21,931 nt of DNA from CAYWTX01 sp964461295 (GTDB lineage: Bacteria; Planctomycetota; Phycisphaerae; SM23-33), in the NCBI GenBank assembly GCA_964461295.1, contig CAYWTX010000491.1:1-21931 (forward strand). Direction: 5' to 3'. Both the position numbers and the translations under genes were made by a program. This document shows, in pieces, positions 13,308 through 21,931 of the stretch. Numbering within the stretch: position 1 is the first letter of the stretch; every line of letters starts with the position of its first letter. Below the pieces are notes generated by a model. It saw only the letters and a program-made list of their open reading frames with translations. It was not told the origin of the DNA and made no database searches.

Positions 13308-14054
13308 ATGGGAAAGCTTCTTGAAGGCTTGCTGCGTCTTCAGTCCATCGAACGCGATTTCTCGCAGGTGCGGCGACGGTTGAAGGCCCGGCAGAACGCA
13401 GTGGCCGTACAGCAGAAACGAATCGACCAGCTCCAGGAGAATTGGGACGCGCTGCACGAGAAGGCCGTCGCCCGCCGCAAGGACGCCGACCGCTTCGAGT
13501 TGGAGTTGCGGCACAGCGAAGAGCAGGTCAGCAAGTACCGCACGGCCCTCAACACCGCCAAGACGAACAAGGATTACGCCGCGATCCTCACGCAGATCAA
13601 CACCCTCAAGGCCGACAGCAGCAAGCACGAAGACGCCGCCCTGAAGATCATCCAGGAAGTGGACGCCGTCAAGCTCGAAGGCGCGAAGGTCCACGAGCAG
13701 ATCGAGTTGGAGAAGAAGCGTCTGGGCGAGATCGAGCAGACCAACTCGGCGGAGATCGCCAAGCTGAAGGCGATGGTGGACGACCTGGCCGGTCGGCGGG
13801 CGGAGGCGGTCAAGGGCATTCAGCAGGAGGCGCTGGGCGTCTTCGAGCGCGTGGCCGACAAGTACGACGGCGAGGCGATGGCGGTGGTGGAGGTGCATGG
13901 CAAGAGGCCGCCGCACGAGTACGTCTGCGGCGGGTGCTACATGACCCTCAATGCCGAACACGCCAACGCCCTGAAGGTCCGCGACGAGGTCCGCACCTGC
14001 GACAACTGCGGGCGCATCCTGTACATGGACGCGACCGCGTCGAACCAGGGATAG
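13308..14054 (+). CDS. Coiled-coil protein with C4-type zinc ribbon (zf-RING_7 family)
   Basis: 248 aa. Residues about 5-190 are a long charged heptad-rich coiled coil (many Glu/Lys/Gln/Leu), followed by a C4 zinc ribbon with C207, C210, C231 and C234 (YVCGGC ... RTCDNC) and a short tail. The ATG at 13308 is preceded by GAGGG with 8-base spacing; a GTG at 13290 is a less likely start. The family is widespread and usually sits next to an RNase HI gene; the mycobacterial pair Rv2229c/Rv2228c is the best known example. Here the RNase HI gene follows after 10 bases, so the linkage is conserved. Its molecular role is poorly defined; nucleic-acid or protein binding through the ribbon is an inference. 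Confidence 0.88.
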   Translation: MGKLLEGLLRLQSIERDFSQVRRRLKARQNAVAVQQKRIDQLQENWDALHEKAVARRKDADRFELELRHSEEQVSKYRTALNTAKTNKDYAAILTQINTLKADSSKHEDAALKIIQEVDAVKLEGAKVHEQIELEKKRLGEIEQTNSAEIAKLKAMVDDLAGRRAEAVKGIQQEALGVFERVADKYDGEAMAVVEVHGKRPPHEYVCGGCYMTLNAEHANALKVRDEVRTCDNCGRILYMDATASNQG

Positions 14055-14064
14055 GGGAGGAGCG

Positions 14065-15036
14065 ATGGCGTCACCTCTTTGCATCATGGCCCACGTGGAT
14101 GGCGGGTCGCGGGGCAATCCCGGCCCGGCCGGGTCGGGCGTGATCCTCACGGCCGACGACGGCACACCGCTTTTTGAGGGCGGTTTCTTTCTGGGGCGGG
14201 CGACCAACAACGTGGCGGAGTATCGCGGGCTGCTGGAGGCCCTGAGGGCGGCGAATCGGTTGGGCGCGACGGAACTGTGCGTCGTGAGCGATTCGGAATT
14301 GCTGGTGCGGCAGATGAACGGGCAGTACAAGGTCCGCAACGAGGGGCTGCTGCCGCTGTTCGAGGAGGCCAGGCGTCTGGCGCGGCAGTTCAAGGAGTGT
14401 TCGTACCGCCACGTCCGCCGCGAACTGAACAAGCGAGCCGACGAGTTGGCGAACAAGGCGATGGACGCCAGACGGAACGTGGAAGACGCGGCCGGGCCGA
14501 TGGCGACGACGAGCGTCGGGGAGGTCCAACCGCCCTCGGCGACCAGGACGGGGCGAGCGAAGGCATCGCTGCTCGGCCGCGCCAAGGCTCCCGTCGAGGT
14601 GCGTTCGGCAAGCGACTCGGACATCCCGGCCGTGGCGGAGCTTAGCCGGCAGTTCGCGGCTGAGGACATCTGCTGGGGCATGCGGGGGACGAGCGAGGGG
14701 GAACTGGCGAAGCGTCTGGCGGGGCTCTTCCTGGTTGCGGCGCACGGCGAGGAGATTGTGGGCCACGCGTTCGGTCACGTTCGCGACGCGAAGCCCGGCG
14801 AGATGTGCGTATTCCCGGACGGGGCGAAGTACCTGGAGTTGGAGGAATTGTACGTCGCCTCCGGCCGCCGCGGGAAGGGGATCGGTTCGGCGCTGGTGGA
14901 AGCGATTATGGCGGCGGCGCGGAAGCAAGGCGCCGAACGCGTCCTGGTTTACTCCGCCATCCGCGACACCGAACGGGCGATGAACTTCTACCGCAGGCAC
15001 GGGCTGAAGGTGTGGTACGTACAGATGTTCCTATAG
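14065..15036 (+). CDS. rnhA: RNase HI-like domain fused to GNAT acetyltransferase
   Basis: 323 aa. Residues about 6-135 are a type-I RNase H that should cut RNA in RNA:DNA hybrids. It has VDGGSRGNPGPAG, with catalytic D12, E52 (NNVAEYRGLLEAL), D76 (SDSELL) and D126 (NKRADELAN), so the DEDD set is complete. A 40-residue Ala/Thr-rich linker leads to a GNAT acetyltransferase at about 177-323 (VRSASDSDIPAVAEL, LELEELYVASGRRGKGIGSA, then LVEAIM, FYRRHGLKV). The acetyl-CoA loop RRGKGIG is intact. GGGGAGGAG sits just before ATG 14065. In actinobacterial relatives the same slot downstream of RNase H holds a CobC-type phosphatase, so the GNAT partner is distinctive. The acetylation substrate is unknown. 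Confidence 0.88.
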   Translation: MASPLCIMAHVDGGSRGNPGPAGSGVILTADDGTPLFEGGFFLGRATNNVAEYRGLLEALRAANRLGATELCVVSDSELLVRQMNGQYKVRNEGLLPLFEEARRLARQFKECSYRHVRRELNKRADELANKAMDARRNVEDAAGPMATTSVGEVQPPSATRTGRAKASLLGRAKAPVEVRSASDSDIPAVAELSRQFAAEDICWGMRGTSEGELAKRLAGLFLVAAHGEEIVGHAFGHVRDAKPGEMCVFPDGAKYLELEELYVASGRRGKGIGSALVEAIMAAARKQGAERVLVYSAIRDTERAMNFYRRHGLKVWYVQMFL

Positions 15037-15040
15037 GCGC

Positions 15041-15057
15041 CGGTCACTGAAGTGAGC
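15041..15057 (+). repeat. Diverged REP-like hairpin, copy D
   Basis: GGTCAC, loop TGAA, GTGAGCC. This is a shorter stem with one unpaired base but the same TGAA loop as copies A and B. It lies 5 bases after the RNase HI-GNAT stop and could also serve as a 3' mRNA stabiliser or weak terminator. Assignment to the same family rests on the shared loop and bulge only. Confidence 0.45.
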
Positions 15058-15144
15058 CGCCCGCGGCGATCTCGCGATTCGGGCGCCGGCCTCGGGCGAC
15101 CCATCGGCGATCGGCAACTCGCACTGAGGTGGACTTTCCTTCCG

Positions 15145-16968
15145 ATGGCGATGTACCCGGAATACTTCGTGCAGCAGGTGGCGCAGGCGACGGACATCGT
15201 CGACCTCGTCGGGCAGTACGTCGCGTTGAAGAAGCGCGGGCGCGAGTTCATCGCCCTTTGCCCGTTCCATCAGGACCACGCGCCGTCGATGTACGTCTCG
15301 CCCGCCAAGCAGATCTTCAAGTGCTTCGCGTGCGGGGCCGGCGGCGGGGTGTTCCAGTTCCTCGTGCTGTACGAGAAGATCCCGTTCCCCGAGGCCGTGC
15401 GGCAACTCGCCGAACGGGCGAACGTCCCGCTGCCGCGCGAGGCGGGGCAGCCCAGCGGCCCCGGCGAGCAGTCCAAGACCGACCTCGCCAAGGTGACCCA
15501 GTTCGCGACGGAGTTCTTCCGCCGCAGCCTGCGCACCGCGGCCGGCGCGGCCGCACTCGACTATGCCCGCCGCCGTGGCCTGACGGAGGAATCGCTCCAT
15601 CGGTTCAGCCTGGGCTACGCGCCGGAATCGTGGGACGCGATCGTCAAGGCCGCCCGAGCGGCCGGGCACGGCGAGGCGGCCCTGCTGGCGGCCGGGCTGG
15701 TGATCCGTCGCGACGACGGCTCGGGCTGCTACGACCGCTTCCGCAACCGGCTGATGTTCCCGATCCTCGACGCGGCCGGGCGGGTGATCGCGTTCGGCGG
15801 GCGGGCCCTGGCGGCCGAGGAACGGGCCAAGTACCTCAACAGCCCGGAGGGGGTGCTGTTCGACAAGTCGTCGCACCTGTACGCGCTGAACTGGTCGCGT
15901 GAGGGGATCGTGCAGAGCGGTCAGGCCGTCGTCGTCGAGGGGTACATGGACGCCCTCATTCCGCTCCAGGCCGGCGTGAACAACGTCGTGGCGACGCTGG
16001 GCACGTCGCTGACCGACCGCCACGTGCACATGCTCAGCCGCTACGCCCGCGAGGTGGTGCTGGTGTTCGACGCCGACACGGCCGGTCAGGCGGCGGCCGA
16101 CCGGGGCCTGGAGATGTTCCTGGCCCAGCGGGTGTCGGTGCGGGTGGCGGCGATCCCGACGGGCAAGGACCCGTGCGATTGCGTGCTGGCCGAGGGGGCG
16201 GACGCTTTCCGGGCGCTGCTGGCCGCGGCGCCGGACGCGCTGGAGTACGCCTGGCGGCGGCGCCAGGCGGCCCTGAGGGCCGCCGGGGGGAACCTTGCCG
16301 ACCGGGGGCGGGCGGTGGAGGATTTCCTGCGGCTGGTGGCGACGTCGGCCGCATACGGGGCGATCGACGACATGCGGCGCGGGCAGCTCGCCCAGCACAT
16401 CGGGCACATGCTGAACCTGCCGTCGGCCGAGTTGCAGCAGCAGATGCGCCGCCTGGGGCGGGGGGTTCGCCGTGCAGCCGGGGCGGCGCCGGACGCCGCG
16501 GCGGCGAACGGCGACAGCGCGCCGGCGGCGAGGGAGGCGACTTCGGACGCCGCCGCCCAGGTGCGTCAGGCCGAGCGCGAGATGATCGAGGTGCTGCTGA
16601 ACAAGCCCGAGCTGTTTGATCACGCCTCCGAGCGGGTCGACTGGCATGAGTTGACCGACGCGCCCTTGCGCGAGGTGGCCCGGTGGGTGTGGGAACTGGG
16701 GCAGGCGGGGCACCTGACGCTCGATGCCGTTCTGGCCCAGGAGGCGATGAGCGGGCTGGGCGGGCTGATCACGGACCTGGCCGACGCGGGCGAGCGGCGA
16801 GGCAATTACGAGGCGACGCTGCACGGCGCGGTGTCGCACCTGCTGTACGTGCGAGAGAAACACGGCGGCGGGCTCGCGGAGCGGGCGGGGATGGACGAGG
16901 ACGCGCTGCGGCGGCTGAGCCGCCGGGGCCTGGGCGAGGACATGAGGCGGACGCCGAGGATCACGTAG
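15145..16968 (+). CDS. dnaG: DNA primase DnaG
   Basis: 607 aa; synthesises RNA primers at the replication fork with the DnaB helicase. The N-terminal zinc finger has C39, H42, C60 and C63 (CPFHQDHAPSMYVSPAK, then FKCFACGAGG). The catalytic core follows, with RFRNRLMFPI, FGGRAL and YLNSPE. The TOPRIM metal site has E265 in VVVEGYMD and D309/D311 in VFDADTAG. A low-complexity Ala-rich linker (about 440-480) precedes the helicase-binding helical domain. ATG 15145 was chosen because homologous sequence (YFVQQVAQATDIVDLVGQYV) begins right after it and GAGGTGG lies 12 bases upstream; ATG 15151 is also possible. rpoD follows, as in many bacteria. Confidence 0.95.
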   Translation: MAMYPEYFVQQVAQATDIVDLVGQYVALKKRGREFIALCPFHQDHAPSMYVSPAKQIFKCFACGAGGGVFQFLVLYEKIPFPEAVRQLAERANVPLPREAGQPSGPGEQSKTDLAKVTQFATEFFRRSLRTAAGAAALDYARRRGLTEESLHRFSLGYAPESWDAIVKAARAAGHGEAALLAAGLVIRRDDGSGCYDRFRNRLMFPILDAAGRVIAFGGRALAAEERAKYLNSPEGVLFDKSSHLYALNWSREGIVQSGQAVVVEGYMDALIPLQAGVNNVVATLGTSLTDRHVHMLSRYAREVVLVFDADTAGQAAADRGLEMFLAQRVSVRVAAIPTGKDPCDCVLAEGADAFRALLAAAPDALEYAWRRRQAALRAAGGNLADRGRAVEDFLRLVATSAAYGAIDDMRRGQLAQHIGHMLNLPSAELQQQMRRLGRGVRRAAGAAPDAAAANGDSAPAAREATSDAAAQVRQAEREMIEVLLNKPELFDHASERVDWHELTDAPLREVARWVWELGQAGHLTLDAVLAQEAMSGLGGLITDLADAGERRGNYEATLHGAVSHLLYVREKHGGGLAERAGMDEDALRRLSRRGLGEDMRRTPRIT

Positions 16969-17022
16969 CGAATTGCCGATCCGGAGGGCGCGCCTTTTTC
17001 CGAGGACGCAGGCGGGAGGCGG

Positions 17023-17052
17023 TTGACCGCGGAAGCGGTCAGTCGCTATACT
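17023..17052 (+). promoter_or_regulatory. rpoD promoter with overlapping dyad
   Basis: TTGACC (17023-17028), an 18-base spacer and TATACT (17047-17052) make a good housekeeping promoter. Alternative -10-like hexamers are TATGAT (17055-17060) and TATACT (17072-17077). A perfect 7-bp dyad, TGACCGC-GGAA-GCGGTCA (17024-17041), covers most of the -35 and half the spacer. It could be an operator or a hairpin left by readthrough from dnaG. The ATG of rpoD is 17108. Confidence 0.6.
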
Positions 17053-17107
17053 AGTATGATTCTGTTCCGATTATACTCTGCGCAACCGGCACGGAGCGTG
17101 AGCACCC

Positions 17108-18793
<1,686 letters not shown>

Positions 18794-18802
18794 CACGGGG
18801 AA

Positions 18803-18857
18803 CCCGGAACCGGGAGCCGGGAAGCCCGAATCGCCTTGGCGGCGGAGCTTGCTCCGC
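18803..18857 (+). terminator. Hairpins between rpoD and argG, possible terminator
   Basis: CCCGG-AA-CCGGG at 18803-18814 lies in a run of CCGGGA-like repeats. It is followed by a perfect 7-bp hairpin GCGGAGC-TT-GCTCCGC at 18842-18857, which is followed by ATGTTTCATT. The T-tract is poor, so intrinsic termination would be weak; the second hairpin might instead sit in the argG leader. Confidence 0.35.
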
Positions 18858-18912
18858 ATGTTTCATTCCCACAGAATGCCCAAGTTTCCGGTCCGACAGA
18901 GGAGCGAGATCA

Positions 18913-20130
18913 ATGTCAACGACCAACGCCCCCGTGAAGAAGATCGTGCTCGCCTACTCCGGCGGGCTGGACACGTCCGTCATCCTCCCTTGGCTGAAGG
19001 AGAAGTACGAAGGTTGCGAGGTCGTCGCGTTCGCGGCCGACCTGGGCCAGGGCGAGGGCGAACTGGACGGCATCGAGGCAAAGGCCCTCGCCAGCGGCGC
19101 CAGCAAGTGCATCGTGGCCGACCTGCGGAAAGAGTTCGCCGAGCAGTACTGCTTTCGCATGCTCCAGGCCGGCGCGATCTACGAAGGCGTCTACCTGCTG
19201 GGCACGTCGATTGCTCGGCCGCTGATCGCCAAGGCGCAGGTCCAGTGCGCCCTGAAGGAGAAGGCCGACGCGGTGAGCCACGGCGCGACGGGCAAGGGCA
19301 ACGACCAGGTGCGGTTCGAGTTGACGTACATGGCGTTGGCGCCGCAGCTCACGATCATTGCGCCGTGGAAGGACCCGAGCTTCGAGTTGACCAGCCGCGA
19401 GGCGGCCATCGAGTACGCCAAGGCGCGGGGCATTCCGATCCAGCAGAGCAAGAAGAAGATATACTCGCGCGACCGCAACCTGTGGCACATCTCGCACGAG
19501 GGCGCCGACCTGGAGGACCCCGCCGGCGAGCCCAAGGACGACCTGTGGGTGATGTCGGTCCCTGTGAGCAAGGCCCCCGCCAAGCCCGCGTACGTGCAGA
19601 TCGACTTCAAGGCCGGCACGCCCGTCGCCATCGACGGCGTTCGCCTGGCCGGACACGACCTGATCGCCAAGCTCAACGCGCTGGGGGGCAAGCACGCCGT
19701 GGGGCAGGTGGACCTGGTGGAGAACCGGCTGGTTGGCATCAAGAGTCGCGGCGCCTACGAGACGCCGGGCGGCACGATCCTGTACGAAGCCCACCGGGCC
19801 CTGGAGGCGCTGACGCTCGACCGCGACACGCTGCACTTCAAGCAGCTCGTCGCCCAGAAGTACGCCGAGATGGTGTACTACGGCCAGTGGTTCTGCCCGC
19901 TGCGCAAGGCCCTGGACGCCTTCGTCGCCGAGACGCAGAAGAACGTCACCGGTTCGGTGCGGATGAAGCTGTTGAAGGGCCGGGCGACGGTGGCGGGAAC
20001 GACCAGCCCCAACAGCCTGTACTCAGGCAAGCTGGCGAGCTTCACGATGGGCAGCGAGTACACGCCCTCCGATGCGACGGGTTTCATCCGGTTGTTCGGG
20101 CTCCAGATGCGCGGTAGAGGGAAGGAATGA
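18913..20130 (+). CDS. argG: Argininosuccinate synthase
   Basis: 405 aa, normal length. It joins citrulline and aspartate using ATP in arginine biosynthesis, in the cytoplasm. The N-type ATP pyrophosphatase loop AYSGGLDTS (14-22) is intact, as are SIARPLIAK, SHGATGKGNDQVRFE, DRNLWHISHEG, and the C-terminal VTGSVRMKLLKG and SLYSGKLASF segments. AGAGGAG (18898-18904) precedes ATG 18913 with 8-base spacing. It stands alone without other arg genes. The REP-like hairpin (copy C) and the interrupted transposase begin 27 bases after its stop. Confidence 0.97.
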   Translation: MSTTNAPVKKIVLAYSGGLDTSVILPWLKEKYEGCEVVAFAADLGQGEGELDGIEAKALASGASKCIVADLRKEFAEQYCFRMLQAGAIYEGVYLLGTSIARPLIAKAQVQCALKEKADAVSHGATGKGNDQVRFELTYMALAPQLTIIAPWKDPSFELTSREAAIEYAKARGIPIQQSKKKIYSRDRNLWHISHEGADLEDPAGEPKDDLWVMSVPVSKAPAKPAYVQIDFKAGTPVAIDGVRLAGHDLIAKLNALGGKHAVGQVDLVENRLVGIKSRGAYETPGGTILYEAHRALEALTLDRDTLHFKQLVAQKYAEMVYYGQWFCPLRKALDAFVAETQKNVTGSVRMKLLKGRATVAGTTSPNSLYSGKLASFTMGSEYTPSDATGFIRLFGLQMRGRGKE

Positions 20131-20156
20131 GCGAGAACTCCCCCTTCTATCCCCGG

Positions 20157-20178
20157 CCTGCCCGCTTCAGCGGGTAGG
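20157..20178 (-). repeat. REP-like hairpin, copy C, next to the RAYT gene
   Basis: Plus strand CCTGCCCGC, TTCA, GCGGGTAGG. Read on the minus strand it has the TGAA loop and the arm GCGGGCAGG, identical to copy A. The stem is 9 bp with one mismatch. Flanking CCGG tetramers at 20153-20156 and 20181-20184 extend it. It ends 34 bases before the start of the RAYT transposase, as expected for a transposase and its cognate palindrome. Confidence 0.75.
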
Positions 20179-20212
20179 TCCCGGAGAACCCTCGCGCAGG
20201 AGAGACTCGCCT

Positions 20213-20566
20213 TTGCTCAAACCGATCGACAAGTTCTCCCACGGAAAGAAGAAGATCCACGAGGGAGAGCATCGGTTCGAACACTGGTACGTCGACAACC
20301 AGGTGTACTTCATTACCGCCCGGTGTCGCGACAAGTACCCCGCGTTCACCTCGGAGGCGGCGAAAGGGGCGTTCTGGGACCGCTTCCTGCACTACACGCA
20401 AGAGGCGGGGTTCGCGCCTTGGGCCGTGTCCCTGATGACGACGCACTATCACGTGATCGGGTACTGCACCGAGTGGCAGCGTCTCAAGACGATGATGCAG
20501 CGAATCCACGGATCGGTGGCGAAGTTAGTCAACGACTTGCTCCCGCAGCGAATGCGCCCCTTCTGG
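20213..20566 (+). pseudogene. Truncated RAYT (Y1, HUH) transposase interrupted by an integrated element
   Basis: About 118 residues remain. TTG 20213 is the likely start: AGGAGAG lies 8 bases upstream, and the next residues (KPIDKFSHGKKK...RFEHWYVDNQVYFITARCRD) begin a REP-associated tyrosine transposase. The HUH metal motif is H78-Y-H80 in SLMTTHYHVIGY, and LKTMMQRIHGSVAKLVNDLL is the following family helix. Family similarity stops at MRPFW (20566); the frame runs on to 20686 through unrelated DNA. The catalytic tyrosine should lie some 50 residues after the HUH motif, and is therefore missing here. The remaining 3' part is expected on the far side of the integrated element, outside the window. 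Confidence 0.78.
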
Positions 20567-21931
20567 TCCCTGAGAGTCCCCCGAGTGGAAGTCTCGCGCA
20601 TGAAGACCCCGTACACGTCCTGCGGCAGGTACACCGTGCCGCGGCCGTGCCGGGGGTCGATTTCGATCTTCTCAACCACCGAGTGAACCAGCTTCCGGGC
20701 CTCCATCGTGGTGGCCTTCCCCGTGATGGCCTTCTCCATCGCCTCCAGACGTTCCATGGCCCACGTTCGCAGTACGGGCGGGTCGATGGTCGTTCGCGAG
20801 GGTTTGGCGGTCTCCAGGGCCTCCTGGAGCCTGTCCCGCTTGCCCTTGAGGGTGGCCAGGGCGGTCTTGAGTTCGTCCAAGTCCTCGAAGGCCGGGTCCG
20901 TCAGCATGGACACCGTGTCCTTGATGCGCCGGGTCAGCCCGTCCAGTTCCTTGGCCATGCCAGACGTGTCAGCCGGGAGTTTCTGGGTAGCCAGCACCTT
21001 CTTGACGAAGCTCTCCACCGCCTGCTTGACGGTCTGGTGGTCTCCCAGAAGTGCCTTGTGGACCAAGCCGAAGATGAACTGGTCCAGGGCGTCCGCCGGG
21101 ATGTGCGTAGACTTGCAGACGGACTTCCCGCCCGTGTGATACCCACGGTCGATGTAGTACCGGAAGCGGGTCACGCCCCGCTTGGATACCCACTTGGTGT
21201 GGGCCTGCCCGAACCGCCAGCCGCACCGCTTGCAGACGATCAGCCCCGAGAGGAGCGACCGGTTCGTCGTCCTGGCGAGACCGCCCTTGAGCCGTCGGCT
21301 GTCGAGCGCCGCGTGCGCCCGGTCGTAGTCCTCCTTCGACACCAGCGGCTCGTGGACGTTCTCGACGATGTACCAGTCCTCCATCGGATTGAGCTTCTGG
21401 CTGTAGGTCCCGCGCCGGGGCTTGAGCTTGCCCTGCCTGTCTACGCCGTTGATCTTCCCCTGATGCCGCTTGTTCCACACCAGCGCTCCCCGATACGCCG
21501 GGCTCGCCAGCATCTTGCGGGCCTGGTTGCCGTTCCAGTATCGGCCATCGGGGGAGGGTATCCCATCATCGTTCAACCGGCCGGCGATGTGCCGCCCGCC
21601 GTACCCCTCTATCGCCAACTCGAACACACGCTTCACCACGGCCATGCGGTCGGCCGTGCTGACGACGTACCGCACGATATCGCTCTTGGCCTTCTTGACC
21701 ATCTCGCCCCGAGGAAGCACCCGGACGAGCCGGCCGGCCGAGTCGTACTCCTCCTTCCGCCCGTCCGACAGATACCGGAAGGTCCGAAGCACCTGCCCGT
21801 TCGCCGCGATGTGCTGCTTGTCGTAGCCGTAGGGCGGCGCCCCGCCTGGGGCGCAGTGCCGCTCCGTGATGTTGCTGATCTGCCCTCGGATGGTGTCCCT
21901 GGACAGCTTCACCGAGTACTGCCGGGCCTGC
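20449..21931 (-). CDS. Large serine recombinase/integrase, 5' end outside window
   Basis: The frame is open to the right edge (codons reading QARQYSVKLSRDTIRG), so the N-terminal catalytic resolvase domain with its serine lies outside. Inside are the Recombinase domain (APGGAPPYGYDK, AVVKRVFELAIEGYGGRHIA, WNGNQARKMLASPAYRGALV), a zinc ribbon with CKRC (21234-21223) and a later Cys in KSVCKSTHI, and then a long coiled coil (about 21000-20750) typical of large serine integrases. The last approximately 40 codons, to the TGA at 20451-20449, are antisense RAYT sequence, so the stop is supplied by the host site. It integrates DNA by attP x attB recombination; here it sits at the element edge, as integrases usually do. 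Confidence 0.88.
   Translation of the reverse strand, partial: QARQYSVKLSRDTIRGQISNITERHCAPGGAPPYGYDKQHIAANGQVLRTFRYLSDGRKEEYDSAGRLVRVLPRGEMVKKAKSDIVRYVVSTADRMAVVKRVFELAIEGYGGRHIAGRLNDDGIPSPDGRYWNGNQARKMLASPAYRGALVWNKRHQGKINGVDRQGKLKPRRGTYSQKLNPMEDWYIVENVHEPLVSKEDYDRAHAALDSRRLKGGLARTTNRSLLSGLIVCKRCGWRFGQAHTKWVSKRGVTRFRYYIDRGYHTGGKSVCKSTHIPADALDQFIFGLVHKALLGDHQTVKQAVESFVKKVLATQKLPADTSGMAKELDGLTRRIKDTVSMLTDPAFEDLDELKTALATLKGKRDRLQEALETAKPSRTTIDPPVLRTWAMERLEAMEKAITGKATTMEARKLVHSVVEKIEIDPRHGRGTVYLPQDVYGVFMRETSTRGTLRDQKGRIRCGSKSLTNFATDPWIRCIIVLRRCHSVQYPIT
20561..20610. other. Likely attachment junction of an integrated element
   Basis: Within this stretch the RAYT reading frame loses family similarity (after 20566), and on the other strand the serine recombinase passes from its conserved C-terminal segment (TVYLPQDVYGVFMRE) into antisense RAYT sequence. 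The recombination core must lie about here, but the exact crossover needs the uninterrupted site or the other end. Confidence 0.5.

Noticed and set aside
15052..15144. GTG start at 15052 extending DnaG by 31 residues
   Set aside because: The extension is Arg-rich and not primase-like, overlaps hairpin copy D, and lacks a good ribosome binding site; ATG 15145 fits the family.
15031..16863. Long minus-strand frame opposite dnaG
   Set aside because: Shadow with Arg/Pro/His-rich composition; DnaG on the plus strand has all its motifs.
16981..17000. GGCGCGCC followed by TTTTT as a dnaG terminator
   Set aside because: The palindrome has no room for a loop, and only a 3-bp stem would form with one.

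Overview
The window looks like a chromosomal segment of a GC-rich member of the Planctomycetota, probably Phycisphaerae-like. The evidence is indirect: strong GC bias at third codon positions, a Tat-exported sugar isomerase-like protein beside a Gfo/Idh oxidoreductase and a secreted toroid glycosidase-like protein, a secreted protein with two thioredoxin-like modules and an FGE-fold module, and a dnaG-rpoD pair. No rRNA, tRNA or CRISPR array was seen.

Layout. 1-1138 is gene-poor: a 30-bp tandem repeat, a decayed IS91-type transposase, two DNA dyads and only weak coding candidates. 1139-9550 is a carbohydrate-oriented block: a secreted TlpA-like/FGE-fold protein (+), a Tat-exported TIM-barrel protein (-), a large secreted (alpha/alpha)6-toroid protein (+) and a Gfo/Idh/MocA oxidoreductase (+). 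9558-13004 is a tight four-gene minus-strand operon. Its outer genes are the two halves of the ribulose monophosphate module: a hexulose-6-phosphate synthase fused to an RraA-like domain, and 6-phospho-3-hexuloisomerase. Between them lies a two-gene cassette, tcmP plus a DUF5131 (phage Gp37/Gp68, three-Cys) protein. 13308-20130 is housekeeping: a coiled-coil zinc-ribbon protein, an RNase HI-GNAT fusion, DnaG primase, the primary sigma factor and argininosuccinate synthase.

The right end (20157-21931) is mobile DNA. A RAYT-family Y1 transposase with a REP-like hairpin just upstream is cut by an integration junction, and a large serine recombinase reads out of the integrated element across that junction. 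REP-like hairpins with a TGAA loop also occur at 3999-4021 (inside the FGE-fold coding region, in frame), at 4465-4487 and, in diverged form, at 15041-15057. A RAYT and scattered cognate palindromes therefore sit in one window.

A second, unrelated palindromic repeat type lies at 4355-4579 and 13039-13197. It has arms of simple sequence (GTCCTC-like or GATCAC-like) ending in a shared GGTTGTTTCT-like tail. The most notable items are the RAYT/REP/serine-recombinase nest, the tcmP-DUF5131 cassette inside a RuMP operon, the RNase HI-GNAT fusion next to its conserved zinc-ribbon partner, and these simple-sequence palindromes.
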